A stretch of DNA of 64,000 nt from an uncultured Clostridia bacterium (lineage in GTDB: Bacteria > Bacillota > Clostridia > Lachnospirales > Lachnospiraceae). The position numbers were made by a program, and so were the translations under genes. Shown here in pieces: positions 28,495 to 39,100 of the stretch. Each line of letters starts with the position of its first letter. Within the stretch, counting starts at the first letter, position 1. The stretch covers positions 186,001 to 250,000 of the forward strand of contig CAMYZE010000002.1 of the NCBI GenBank assembly GCA_947303805.1, written 5' to 3'. The notes beneath the pieces are model-generated. The model ran no database searches and was not told the origin of the DNA. It saw only the letters and a program-made list of their open reading frames with translations.

Positions 28495-29326
28495 TGTTTA
28501 AAATCTCCTCAATTAGGTATTTGGGTGTAGACGCTCCTGCACTCACTCCAATTTTTGCATCATGATTTATTATAATATTTTTAGTATCGCTTGAGTTTGT
28601 AAGCAAATAAGTACTCTTACAATTTGTCATTGCTATCTCATATAATTTTTTAGTATTTGACGATGTGCTACTACCAATTATTAGCATTACATCACAAATT
28701 TTGGAGAGGGACTTAACCTCTTCCTGCCTATTTTGAGTAGCATTGCATATAGTATTCACTAAATAAATATTATAAAATAAATCCTTTAAAATATCAACTA
28801 ATTTTTGAGCATTCTCAACATTTGTAGTGGTTTGGAATACCACTAAAACCTTATCATTTTTGTCTATATTAAGATTCCTTGCCTCCTTATCGTTAATAAT
28901 TACAAAAATGTCATTTACTGCATAGGAAACTATTCCTTTAACCTCAGGGTGCTCCTTATCTCCAATTACAACGAGTTGATACCCTTTTTCACTATAATCC
29001 CTAACAAGATCATGAATCTTACTTACAAACGGACAAGTCAAATCAATAATTTTATTGTCATTTTTCTTCAATAATTCGTATACATTCTTTTCAATGCCAT
29101 GCGTCCTAATTATAATCTTTTTTGATTTAAGTTTATTAATCTCATCATAGTCATTTAATACAATAAGCCCTTTTTGTCGTAAATCATCTGTCACTAATTC
29201 ATTATGAATTAGCGGTCCAATTGAATATATTTCAGGTCCTTCATTTTTTATAGCCTCATAGGCAGAATCAATTGCCCTCTTAACTCCAAAACAGAACCCT
29301 GCATTTTTTGCAACAATAATATTCAT
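28475..29326 (-). CDS. ispH: 4-hydroxy-3-methylbut-2-enyl diphosphate reductase
   Basis: A 283-residue Fe-S enzyme for the last step of the MEP isoprenoid pathway, giving IPP and DMAPP. The three cluster Cys are seen in NAGFCFGVKRA, LTCPFVSKIH and NTICNATQNRQ. Its ATG shares a base with the cmk stop (TAATG), and its 3' end overlaps rpsA by 20 nt. Full length for the family. Confidence 0.97.
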   Translation of the reverse strand: MNIIVAKNAGFCFGVKRAIDSAYEAIKNEGPEIYSIGPLIHNELVTDDLRQKGLIVLNDYDEINKLKSKKIIIRTHGIEKNVYELLKKNDNKIIDLTCPFVSKIHDLVRDYSEKGYQLVVIGDKEHPEVKGIVSYAVNDIFVIINDKEARNLNIDKNDKVLVVFQTTTNVENAQKLVDILKDLFYNIYLVNTICNATQNRQEEVKSLSKICDVMLIIGSSTSSNTKKLYEIAMTNCKSTYLLTNSSDTKNIIINHDAKIGVSAGASTPKYLIEEILNNVRNEF

Positions 29327-29985
29327 TAAAAGAACCTTGACATAATATCATCTACAACATCGTCAGCTGTACGATCTGTAGTGTCTATCTCTACCGCATC
29401 ACTTACTTTTATAAGAGGATTATGTTCTCTATTCATATCTCTATAATCTCTTGCTTTTAATTCTTCAAGAACTTTTTCTATAGTAGTATCAATGCCCTTT
29501 TCTTTTTCCTCAATATATCTTCGTTTAGCCCTACACTCATCACTCGCTATAACATAGAGTTTTAAATTAGCATTTGGCAAAACATTTGAAGCTATATCTC
29601 TTCCATCCATACAACAAGATTTTTCTTCTGCAAGTTTTTTCTGGAGTGAAACAAGTTTCTCTCTAACTTTTAAATATTGACTACACACAGATGCAGCTTC
29701 TCCAACCTCTTGAGTCCGAATTCTACTCGATATATCTTTCCCATTGAGGTAAACGTGCAGATTATTTTTATCATCATAATCAAGAGTAACATCAATATTG
29801 TCCAATACTCCAATAACACTTTTTTCATCATGAATATCAACTTTGTTGTCAATCAAATAAAGTCCAATAGCCCTATACATAGCACCTGTATCTATGTATA
29901 TATATCCAAGTTCCTTTGCAAGCATTTTTGCTATAGTAGATTTTCCTGCACTTGATGGTCCGTCAATTGCTATCTTATAACTCAT
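29326..29985 (-). CDS. cmk: Cytidylate kinase
   Basis: A 219-residue (d)CMP kinase. The P-loop GPSSAGKST (about 8-16), the GAMYRAIGLY strand and the DGRDIASNVLP motif are typical, as is the LID region RAKRRYIEEKEKG. It overlaps MBL hydrolase by 11 nt and ispH by one base. The order cmk-ispH-S1 is a common clostridial cluster. Confidence 0.96.
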   Translation of the reverse strand: MSYKIAIDGPSSAGKSTIAKMLAKELGYIYIDTGAMYRAIGLYLIDNKVDIHDEKSVIGVLDNIDVTLDYDDKNNLHVYLNGKDISSRIRTQEVGEAASVCSQYLKVREKLVSLQKKLAEEKSCCMDGRDIASNVLPNANLKLYVIASDECRAKRRYIEEKEKGIDTTIEKVLEELKARDYRDMNREHNPLIKVSDAVEIDTTDRTADDVVDDIMSRFF

Positions 29986-30628
29986 AACTCATTCTCCTTA
30001 TTTCATTATGAAGTTTTTCTTTACCAATACTAGTTGCCTCCCCGTGTCCAGGATATACAAGGACATCATTTGGTAGTTTGAACAACTTATTTTCGATACT
30101 ATCCTTTATCTCGCTATAACTTCCACCATATAAATCTATTCGACCAAAAGTTTCAAAGAACAATGTATCTCCACTAAATAGTATTTTTTCATTTTCAAAA
30201 TAAAAACTCATACCGCCTTTTGTATGTCCTGGTGTGCTAATGCATTTTACTTCATATCCAAGTAAGTTTAAAACATCCCCATCATTAATAAACTCTTTAA
30301 TATTAAACTTATCAAAAGAAGTTTTGTTGATTAAATTGGCATAGTTGCGTTCAGCATTATACAATATATCTCCATCAATCTGAGAAATATATATATTACA
30401 GCCGAAACTCTTTTGCAATTCATAACATGACAGTGTGTGGTCAAAATGACCATGTGTAAGCAATATTTCTTTTACAATATACTTTTCTTTGTCAATGAAT
30501 CTAAAGATCCTTTCGGAATCGTATCCAGGGTCTATACAGACACATTCCTTATTATTTGGATCATGTATCAAATAACAAAACTCAGCAAGTCTACCATTTA
30601 ATATTTTTTCAACACAGCATTCTCTCAT
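29975..30628 (-). CDS. MBL-fold metallohydrolase (glyoxalase II-like)
   Basis: A 217-residue metallo-beta-lactamase-fold hydrolase with the zinc motif THGHFDHTLS (HxHxDH, about 59-68), a STPGHTKGGMSFY His segment, SGDTLFFETFGRIDL and a final YPGHGEAT. This pattern matches the small YcbL/GloB-like group acting on thioesters such as hydroxyacylglutathione. The physiological substrate is uncertain, since many Clostridia lack glutathione. It lies 1 nt after relA. Confidence 0.88.
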   Translation of the reverse strand: MRECCVEKILNGRLAEFCYLIHDPNNKECVCIDPGYDSERIFRFIDKEKYIVKEILLTHGHFDHTLSCYELQKSFGCNIYISQIDGDILYNAERNYANLINKTSFDKFNIKEFINDGDVLNLLGYEVKCISTPGHTKGGMSFYFENEKILFSGDTLFFETFGRIDLYGGSYSEIKDSIENKLFKLPNDVLVYPGHGEATSIGKEKLHNEIRRMSYEL

Positions 30629-30629
30629 A

Positions 30630-32879
30630 TTATGCCCTTACCACATCTATTACTCCTTCTATACTCCTAATCTTAGAAACAATAGTATTTAATTCTGTCT
30701 TATCGTTAATTTCGAAACTTACAACTATCGTTGCATTTTCATCTTTTGACTTTCTAGTTTCCAGGTTTTCAATATCCATATTATTTTCAGTTAATAGTCT
30801 TGATATATCCACTATTAGGCCTTTTCGATTCTTTACATAAATATTGATTGTAACTAAATAATTTTGTTTATTGCCATCATTGCTATCCCAAGAAATCTCT
30901 ATAAGACGACTTTTTTCAACGTCTGGAATATTCATAATATTTTGGCAATCAGTTCTATGAATGGTTATACCTCTTCCACGTGTGACAAAGCCTATAATCT
31001 CATCACCAGGCACAGGGCTACAACATTTTGCATAGTGAACGCTCAATCCACTTGTGCCATTTACTGAGATGCCGCCGCTTACTTCTGATTTCTTCTTTTT
31101 ACTTTGGTCTATTGACTCTACTATCTCTTCATCTGTAATCTCGGCAGCATGCTTTTTATTATATTCTTCTTCTAATTTAGATAAAAATTGACTTTCCTTT
31201 AGTCCACCATGTCCAATCATTGCGTAGATATCTTCTAATGTTTCAGCAGTATATTTTTTGAAACAAGGTTTTAAATACTCATCTTTTAAAAGGACTGATA
31301 AATCAAGTCTATGAGATTTAGCATATTTTTCTACTAAATCTTTACCGACACTTATATTGTCTTCTTTTCTCTCTTTCTTAAACCAATGTTGAATTTTGCT
31401 TTTTGCCTGAGCGCTTTTACATATTTTTAGCCAATCGCTTGATGGTCCATTTGAATTTCCTGAAGTAATAATTGTAATTTGGTCACCATTTTTAATTTCA
31501 TAATCGATTGGGACTAAAACACCATTTGCTTTAGCTCCTACCATCTTATTTCCTACAGCAGAATGAATCATATATGCAAAATCAATAGGAGTAGATCCCT
31601 GAGGCAAAGTAATCACATCGCCCTGTGGTGTAAAGCAATAGATTTTTTGCTGGAATAAATCTAAATCACTTTTTACATATGATAAAAACTCTTTTGAATC
31701 TTCTGATTCATCATTTGCATTTAAAATTTCTTTAAACCAGTTAGCCTCATTCAAATCTTCTAAGTTCTTGACACCAGCACTATTACCCTGTTCCTTATAT
31801 GCCCAGTGTGCAGCAACACCATATTCCGCGACATGATCCATCTCATAAGTTCTTATCTGAATCTCGAAAGGTATTCCTTCCTTCCCAATGACAGTTGTGT
31901 GCAATGACTGATAACCGTTTTGCTTTGGCATAGCAATATAATCTTTAAACCTTCCAGGAATTGGAGTGTAATATTCATGTATAACCCCCAATGTTGCATA
32001 ACAATCTTTTATGCTATCCACAAAGATTCTTATAGCAAATAAATCGTATATTTCGTCAAGTGATTTAACCCTGCTATGCAATTTTTTGTAAATGCTAAAT
32101 AAATTCTTTACTCTGCCTTTAATTTCCGCTTTTATATCTGCTTTATCAAGTTTTTCCTTTACACTTGAAATTATATCTTCTATAAACTTTTCTCTAGCCT
32201 CTTGTCTTATCTTTATGCCTTTTTGAATCTCAACAAACTCTTTAGGGTTCAAATACATGAGCGAAAGGTCATCCATCTCACTTTTTATTCTACTTATACC
32301 TAGTCTACCAGCAAGTGGAGAATAAATCTCTATAGTCTCTTTAGCTTTTTCTTCTTGTTTCTCTTTATTTTGATACTCAAGTGTCTTTAAATTATGTAAT
32401 CTATCCGCAAGTTTTATAATTATAACTCTAATATCTTTTGACATAGCTATAAACATATGTCTTAGATTTTCGGCTTGTTTCTCAACTTTATCATTGGCTA
32501 AATTTAATTCAGTAAGTTTAGTCACACCCTCTACAAGTAGAGCGACATGATCTGAAAAATCTTCCTTGACTTGTTCTAATGTATATTCAGTATCTTCTAC
32601 TGCGTCATGAAGTATACCAGCAACTATGGTTTCTGCGTCCATATGGAGATTTGCCAATATCATTGCCACACAAAGTGGGTGAATAATGTAATCTTCACCA
32701 GACTTTCTTTTTTGTCCTTCGTGGTATCTAGAAGCTATCAAATAAGCTCTCTCAACGAGCTGCAAATCTTTTTCATCCAAATATTTGGATAGACCTGCTT
32801 TTAGTCTCTCATATGCCTCTTCTTTAGTTGTAATACCAACTGGGAGTTCAATTAATTCAGTTTTTTTAATCAGTCCCAT
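30630..32879 (-). CDS. relA: Bifunctional (p)ppGpp synthetase/hydrolase
   Basis: A 749-residue long RSH protein of the stringent response. Domains in order: HD hydrolase (about 50-200, HDAVEDT intact), synthetase (about 240-350, YQSLHTTVIG), TGS (about 405-465, PQGDVITLPQGSTPIDF), helical/zinc-finger-like part with HYAKCCSPVPGD, and ACT (about 670-745). Both catalytic halves look active. The ATG lies only about 9 nt after the T run of an upstream terminator, and no SD or promoter is visible there. Confidence 0.95.
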   Translation of the reverse strand: MGLIKKTELIELPVGITTKEEAYERLKAGLSKYLDEKDLQLVERAYLIASRYHEGQKRKSGEDYIIHPLCVAMILANLHMDAETIVAGILHDAVEDTEYTLEQVKEDFSDHVALLVEGVTKLTELNLANDKVEKQAENLRHMFIAMSKDIRVIIIKLADRLHNLKTLEYQNKEKQEEKAKETIEIYSPLAGRLGISRIKSEMDDLSLMYLNPKEFVEIQKGIKIRQEAREKFIEDIISSVKEKLDKADIKAEIKGRVKNLFSIYKKLHSRVKSLDEIYDLFAIRIFVDSIKDCYATLGVIHEYYTPIPGRFKDYIAMPKQNGYQSLHTTVIGKEGIPFEIQIRTYEMDHVAEYGVAAHWAYKEQGNSAGVKNLEDLNEANWFKEILNANDESEDSKEFLSYVKSDLDLFQQKIYCFTPQGDVITLPQGSTPIDFAYMIHSAVGNKMVGAKANGVLVPIDYEIKNGDQITIITSGNSNGPSSDWLKICKSAQAKSKIQHWFKKERKEDNISVGKDLVEKYAKSHRLDLSVLLKDEYLKPCFKKYTAETLEDIYAMIGHGGLKESQFLSKLEEEYNKKHAAEITDEEIVESIDQSKKKKSEVSGGISVNGTSGLSVHYAKCCSPVPGDEIIGFVTRGRGITIHRTDCQNIMNIPDVEKSRLIEISWDSNDGNKQNYLVTINIYVKNRKGLIVDISRLLTENNMDIENLETRKSKDENATIVVSFEINDKTELNTIVSKIRSIEGVIDVVRA

Positions 32880-32884
32880 ACTAA

Positions 32885-32913
32885 ATTAAAAAAGGACTCG
32901 TACGAGTCCTTAA
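32885..32913 (-). terminator. Intrinsic terminator between the 33579 gene and relA
   Basis: A perfect palindrome AAGGACTCGT/ACGAGTCCTT (32892-32911), which folds with a 4-nt loop and is followed on the minus strand by six T. It closes the membrane-protein gene and stands directly before relA. Confidence 0.85.
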
Positions 32914-32925
32914 CCTGCAAAATCT

Positions 32926-33579
32926 CTAGAAATCCTCATGATTAGCTATAATTACTCGATTAACCTCTTGCAAGAAATCTTCCCTCGTAACCAAATTATC
33001 TGTAACCATTGAATAATACTTGTCATTATCGAACCACAGTGCTTTCATATACCTCATTTCATCAGTTTCTTTCTCAAGTGCCACCTTTGATTCTACAGGG
33101 ATTTCAGACCCATCATCACAAACAACTGTCATCATAATTGGCGTATATGCAAACTCTACATCTAGTCCTATGGTATTTTCTATCTCTTCGGTTGAATAAC
33201 TTGTTCTCATAATAAAGTTCATTTCATTGCCATCTGACACTTTTTTCTTATAGGAAATCTTGGCAATGCTATCATTCTCTATGCCATAGGATACATCATC
33301 GCCATCAACTGGATCTTTAAATTCCACATTGAGCATATCTTTAAGTTCAGTCTTGCTCACTTTAGTTTCAACGATGTTTCTTCTTGTTATGGGATTCATC
33401 TTTGAAACTGCAAAAGCCACTATTATTGCTATGATGATTATAGCTGTGATTCCAATTACCAGCGGTCTCCTCGGATCTGAATTTTGACCACCAAAGCTAA
33501 ATCTCTCAGCAAGATCCTCAAAAACAGTCTTCTTTTTTGCAGCTATTTTTTTTGTTTTTAATGTAGACTTATCAACCAT
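32926..33579 (-). CDS. Single-pass membrane protein of unknown function
   Basis: A 217-residue protein. A basic N-terminus (about 1-30) leads to a proline/arginine junction DPRRPLV and one membrane helix (about 40-60); the outer domain (about 65-217) is acidic and beta-rich. It has its own promoter and SD (AGGAGA) and is followed by a terminator, so it is monocistronic. I do not recognise the family. Topology is likely N-in, with the domain outside. Confidence 0.6.
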   Translation of the reverse strand: MVDKSTLKTKKIAAKKKTVFEDLAERFSFGGQNSDPRRPLVIGITAIIIIAIIVAFAVSKMNPITRRNIVETKVSKTELKDMLNVEFKDPVDGDDVSYGIENDSIAKISYKKKVSDGNEMNFIMRTSYSTEEIENTIGLDVEFAYTPIMMTVVCDDGSEIPVESKVALEKETDEMRYMKALWFDNDKYYSMVTDNLVTREDFLQEVNRVIIANHEDF

Positions 33580-33610
33580 ACAATCATCTCCTAATAGTTA
33601 ATGCCTATAT

Positions 33611-33639
33611 ATTATATCAAAAAACTGGTCATTTTACAA
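33611..33639 (-). promoter_or_regulatory. Promoter of the 33579 gene
   Basis: On the minus strand, TTGTAA (33639-33634), 17 bp, TATAAT (33616-33611) with a TG dinucleotide just upstream of the -10. The leader is about 25 nt and carries an AGGAGA SD. Confidence 0.65.
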
Positions 33640-33650
33640 CTTAAAATGAC

Positions 33651-33690
33651 TTTATAAATTAGCGAAAATGTGCTATATTTATAGATTATG
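33651..33690 (+). promoter_or_regulatory. glnS promoter giving a near-leaderless mRNA
   Basis: TTTATA (33651-33656), 17 bp, TATATT (33674-33679) with a TGC extension (extended -10). The predicted +1 is about 33686 and the glnS ATG is at 33688. No SD-like sequence lies before the ATG. Confidence 0.6.
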
Positions 33691-35364
33691 AATAATAATA
33701 TTGATAAAAATGTAGTACCTAAGGCAAAGAACTTTATTGAACTTGAAGTAGATAAGGATTTGGCCAATGGAAGATATAAAGAAGTGGTGACTAGATTCCC
33801 ACCTGAGCCAAATGGTTATCTTCATATAGGTCATGCGAAGAGTATACTTTTTAACTATGGTCTAGCCATGGAATATAATGGCAGATTTAATTTTAGATTT
33901 GATGACACAAATCCTTCTAAAGAAAACGAGGAGTATGTCGACTCAATAATAGAAGATGTGAAATGGCTAGGGGCTAAATTCGATGATGTAAAGTATGCAT
34001 CAAACTATTTTGATAAAATGTATGAATGTGCTATCATACTTATAAAAAAAGGCCTTGCATATGTATGCGACTTGACAGCCGATCAAATCAAAGAGTATAG
34101 AGGTGACTACAACACACCTGGTAAAGAAAGTCCATATAGAAATAGAAGTGTTGAAGAAAATCTAATACTTTTTGAAGATATGAAAAATGGAAAATATTCA
34201 GATGGCGAAAAAGTGCTCCGTGCTAAGATAGATATGTCATCTACTAATATAAATATGAGAGATCCAATAATATATCGTATAGCTCGTATGACTCATCACA
34301 ACACTGGTGATAAATGGTGTATATACCCTATGTATGATTTTGCTCACCCACTTGAAGATGCTATTGAGGGTATCACACACTCTTGTTGCACTCTTGAGTT
34401 TGAGGACCATAGACCTCTATATGAGTGGGTTGTGAATAATTGTGATTTTAAAAATCCTCCTAGGCAAATCGAATTTGCAAAATTATATCTCACAAATGTT
34501 GTAACAGGAAAAAGATATATAAGACAACTTGTAGAGCAAGGTATAGTGGATGGTTGGGACGACCCTAGACTAGTGACAATAGCAGCTCTACGTCGCCGTG
34601 GATATACAAAAGAAGCTATAAAAATGTTTGTTGATCTTGTAGGTATATCAAAATCACAAAGTTCTTGTGACTATGAAATGCTTGAATACTGCATTAGGGA
34701 AGATTTAAAATTAAAGTGTAAAAGAATGTTTGCTATACTTGACCCAATAAAGCTAATTATTGAAAACTATCCTGAGGGTCAAATTGAAGAAATGTCAGTT
34801 CCTTATAATACAGAAAATGAATCTCTTGGATCAAGAAAAGTTAAATTTAGTCGCGAACTATATATAGAAAGAGATGACTTTATGATAGACCCACCAAACA
34901 AGTACTATCGCCTCTTTATCGGCAATGAAGTTAGATTAATGGGAGCATATTTTATAAAAGCTACAAGATATGAGACTGATAATGATGGAAATGTAACTAC
35001 AGTATATGCAACATATGATCCCGAGACAAAACAAGATGGCAGAACAATCGATAGAAAGGTTAAAGGAACTATTCATTATGTTGAAGGAACGACAGCTAAA
35101 AAAGCAATCATTAGATTATATGACAACCTAATTGATGAAGAAAAAGGTAAATTAAATGATGATGGTTCACTAAATTTAAATCCAAATTCTCTAATAATTA
35201 AAGAAGGGTATATAGAAGAAGAGTTATCTAATGCTAAGCCTTATGACAGATTTCAGTTCGTAAGAGCAGGCTACTTTTCCGTAGACCCTAAGGACTCAAA
35301 AGAAGGTGCTCCAGTATTTAATAGAATTGTAAGTATGAAATCAAGTTTCAAACTTCCAAAATAA
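33688..35364 (+). CDS. glnS: Glutaminyl-tRNA synthetase
   Basis: A 558-residue class I aminoacyl-tRNA synthetase. The signature HIGH is in [10 protein letters not shown] (about 47-53), and the KMSKS-equivalent region reads [19 protein letters not shown] after the Rossmann fold. The anticodon-binding beta barrels occupy about residues 340-550. It matches GlnRS rather than GluRS over its length. It is the only plus-strand gene in a large minus-strand block, has its own promoter and ends in a strong bidirectional terminator. Confidence 0.96.
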   Translation: MNNNIDKNVVPKAKNFIELEVDKDLANGRYKEVVTRFPPEPNGYLHIGHAKSILFNYGLAMEYNGRFNFRFDDTNPSKENEEYVDSIIEDVKWLGAKFDDVKYASNYFDKMYECAIILIKKGLAYVCDLTADQIKEYRGDYNTPGKESPYRNRSVEENLILFEDMKNGKYSDGEKVLRAKIDMSSTNINMRDPIIYRIARMTHHNTGDKWCIYPMYDFAHPLEDAIEGITHSCCTLEFEDHRPLYEWVVNNCDFKNPPRQIEFAKLYLTNVVTGKRYIRQLVEQGIVDGWDDPRLVTIAALRRRGYTKEAIKMFVDLVGISKSQSSCDYEMLEYCIREDLKLKCKRMFAILDPIKLIIENYPEGQIEEMSVPYNTENESLGSRKVKFSRELYIERDDFMIDPPNKYYRLFIGNEVRLMGAYFIKATRYETDNDGNVTTVYATYDPETKQDGRTIDRKVKGTIHYVEGTTAKKAIIRLYDNLIDEEKGKLNDDGSLNLNPNSLIIKEGYIEEELSNAKPYDRFQFVRAGYFSVDPKDSKEGAPVFNRIVSMKSSFKLPK

Positions 35365-35394
35365 AAAGGGACATAATAATGTCCCTTTTTTTTA
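35362..35394. terminator. Bidirectional terminator between glnS and the 35406 gene
   Basis: Stem AAAAAGGGACAT with ATGTCCCTTTTT and the 4-nt loop AATA. A and T runs flank both sides, so it works in both directions. Confidence 0.9.
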
Positions 35395-35405
35395 ATTTAT
35401 AATCT

Positions 35406-36128
35406 CTATTTAAAGAAACTTTTACCAATCTCATTTACATATTTAGTAGCATCATTTACTATGTCTTCTACTTCTATCACCTTCCAGCAATCACCAAACT
35501 TTGCAAAAACAAACTCTCTTGTAAACATTTCTACTTCATATGCACCCTTGTCTAATTCTTTTTTTATTGATTCAAGTGCTGAATCTATGACATCATTATT
35601 AATCTGTCCGCCAAATAATATACCTGCATTCTTCAAAATAATCTCAGGCAACACCTTCTTTATTAATTTAGTTATTGAAGGATAAGTGTAAGTAATTTTA
35701 GCAATAACCTTGTCTCCATCATTTCTAACATTTACTATTTTATATTTTATAGTTCCAAGTATTGATTTTAAATTATTCGCGCTATTTTTATAGTTAAGCA
35801 AAAACTGTTCTAAATTATTTATAATTTCTGTATTAATCTTATAATCTATACTTGCTTCAAGTCCTGCGATATTAATATTTTGTATATAACTATAAATTTC
35901 TTCGATTTTGGCAACAACTTCTTTTTGCCTATCATCTAGATTTATTTCAATATCTGAAAAATTAATATCATCACTAGTGTTGTAATTGTCAGAAATGGTT
36001 TCATTTGATATTCCGAAAATATCCATAAATTTATCAATAATGTTTGCATTTGCAGTGTTTGCTACACACATTGATATCACTATTACAAAAAAGAATACTT
36101 TTAATTTTTTACTATTCATCTTTATCAT
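35406..36128 (-). CDS. Secreted protein of unknown function
   Basis: A 240-residue protein with a basic N-terminus, a hydrophobic core (about 10-24) and an Ala-rich cleavage site (ANTANA), so it is likely exported. The mature part is mostly helical with a coiled-coil-like stretch (about 75-130) and a C-terminal alpha/beta region resembling small NTF2-like or DUF4878-type folds, but without a firm match. It starts 1 nt after the stop of the giant protease gene and is probably its operon partner, perhaps a helper in export or inhibition. Function unknown. Confidence 0.65.
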   Translation of the reverse strand: MIKMNSKKLKVFFFVIVISMCVANTANANIIDKFMDIFGISNETISDNYNTSDDINFSDIEINLDDRQKEVVAKIEEIYSYIQNINIAGLEASIDYKINTEIINNLEQFLLNYKNSANNLKSILGTIKYKIVNVRNDGDKVIAKITYTYPSITKLIKKVLPEIILKNAGILFGGQINNDVIDSALESIKKELDKGAYEVEMFTREFVFAKFGDCWKVIEVEDIVNDATKYVNEIGKSFFK

Positions 36129-36129
36129 C

Positions 36130-39100
36130 TTACATCATTTTGCCATCACTTCCAACCCAATAACCATCTGGAGTTACTCCGCCCGCAAACATACTTCCAT
36201 CTTGTTGGAAATAATACCAATCATTTTGAATTTTTTTCCATCCTATTACCATCTTGCCCTCATTTGCATTTTTCTCATTTTCAAAGAAATATGTTTTGTT
36301 ATCAATTGTCTTTACCCAACCAGTTACCATCTCACCTGATTCATTGAAATAATAAGTATTATTAACTTGAACTGATGTAGGTATATCATTTACTGTTTTT
36401 GTCTCAACTGAAGTTATTGTATAGAAACCATTAATTGCTGGCACAACTTGGCCAAGTATATTTATAACCAGTTTAAATTTATTTAAAACTTGATCAAAAT
36501 TCCATGTCACTAGACTTGAATCAAATGGAATTTGTGCCGTTTTTACAGCTACACCTTCAGTCGTTGATGGTGGAGCAGATAATGGGAAGTTTGCAGGAAG
36601 TGCAGCTCCTCCTTTGGCGCCGCCTCCGCCACCTCCTCCGCCTCCGCCGCCACCACCACCGCCGCCGCCGCCTCCGCCGCCGCCACGTCTACTACCGCCT
36701 GAAGATGGGCTATAAGGTACTGAATTTTGTGACCATTGTGCTATTAATCTTATATTATCAGTCAACTCATTGGTATTGGTATATGAGTTTCCATTTATGT
36801 CTTTCCACCCCGTGAATGTATAACCACTTCTTGTAAATACATTAGTTCTAAGAACTGTGTCATCGTTTAAAAAGAATGCTTGTTCAACAGTGGCTGCATT
36901 ATTACTTGAATCAAAGGCATATGTAATAACTTTCGCATTTGAGTCTAAAGTCCATTTAGCATATAGTGTACTATTATTTGCTGTAACTGGCGATATCGCT
37001 GTGATTGCAGATCCAGAAAGATCTACATTATCAAACCATCCACTAAATGTATAAGCATATTTACTTAGGTTCGATGAATCTGGAAGTGTGAGCGATGAAT
37101 TATATGCTCTTGTATTTGTAGGTGTAAACCCTTCAGCCCAAATTCCACCATTCAAATTATATACCACATTGTATGATTGGTATTCCCACTTGCCGTAAAT
37201 AACTGTATTATCAGCGGTTACAACATTTGTATTAAAATCCCAAACAGTTGTAAATGTATTATCAGTATACCAATTTACAAACTTATAACCTTCGGCACTA
37301 GGGTTACCTGGCTTAGTTGCTTTCCTATTATGAATTACATATGTAGTATCTGGTTTACCAGAAATACTTGCATCATTCGGATGTATTGTTCCACTCGTTA
37401 AATTGAATACAACATTATGGTTAGTTACATTTTCCCATTTTGCATATATGGTTGTCGCGCGAGTAATTGCGATGCCAAAATTGAATGGAATTGTAAACGT
37501 ATCATCTAAGTACCATTCTAAGAATGAATAATTTGGTGCTGTTGGAACTATAGTTGGTCGAACTGCATTTCCTCCACTTTCAATATTTTGAGTTGCAGGT
37601 TTATTTGTAATAGTTGATTCAGCAGGTGCTACTCCGGTAGTTAAATTAAATATCACCTCATATGATTCAGCCCATTTTGCATAATAAGTTTTATTACCTG
37701 TAGAATTGTTTCCTATAGTTGTAACCTGTGTTCCCCATGTACCAGCAGTTGTTCCATCCGATGTCCACCAGCCTTTAAATACATATCCAGCTCTTGTCAC
37801 ATCTGTTGGTAGAGTTACAGTGTCTCCATATGTATAACTAGTTACATTACCACTATTAATCGTTCCGCTATTTGTATTTAAAGTTATAGTATATGTTTCT
37901 TTCTCCCACTTAGCATAGTAAGACATGTTTGAGTCAGTATGTGCTGGAACTTCATATATACGAGTACTTGCCATTTCATCACTTTGCTCAAACCATCCAA
38001 CAAATCTATGTCCTACATAAGTCATATTTTCAGCGACTGGAAGAGTTTTACTCTCTGTATATTTTCTCGTTATATCTGGGACGAAATTATTTGACCAAGA
38101 TCCTCCTCGAGTATTAAGTGTGATACTATACGATTTTTCATTCCACTTAGCTACGAATACAAAATTACCCACAGTATTTGCTGAGATGCCAGTAAGTATT
38201 CTCTGACTTGGTTCGGCTTGATTATACCAACCCACAAATGTATATCCTGTTTTCTTAACTTTTGATCCATCAGGGAATGTTACTGCTTCTGAATATCTTC
38301 TGCTTGACATAGTTGTAGGGTCAAATGATTCCCAACTTCCACCATCTAATTCAAATACAACACTATAAATATTTTCATTCCACTTTGCATATAAAGTTTT
38401 TGGCTCAGTTACTGTATAATTGCCTCCTGATTGACCAACAAGATTTGTACATTGACTTTCAAAATACCAGCTATTAGTAGTATCAAATGTCCATCCAGGA
38501 ACATTATCCAGTGTTGGTAATACAGTTGTCTGATTTAATATAACGTCAACATAAGTAGGACTTACTGAACCATGTCCATTGGCATTATATGTTATTTTTG
38601 CTTTCCAACGCGCATATATATTTATCTCAACATTATTTTCAGTAGTTATATCTGTGTTGCCTTGATATTTATTTTCATCTTGTAAATTGCTATTGCTATA
38701 CCATCCATCAAATGTATACCCACTTGGTATTGCAGTAGGATTAGCTAATGTAATATTTGTTCCATAAGTTTTATTTATATTATTAGGAGCTGTACCTATG
38801 CCATTGGTATTATACTTAATTATATAAGTATGTGCAGTCCATTTTGCATAGATTCTTGTTTCACCACCTTGATTTGAAATTATATCGTTTGTTCCGTCAT
38901 ACGGATTTGAATATTGTTTTGTGCTAGAATTATAATTTTTATACCAGCCATCAAAGTCATAGCCGGCCTTGCTAGGTGTTTCTAATGCTATATTTGTGCC
39001 ATAAGTTTTTTCTACACTATTATTATCAATTGTAACCCCATCTAAAATAGTATTGTAAATAATGGTATATGTATTAGCTATCCATTTTGCATAAAAAGTT

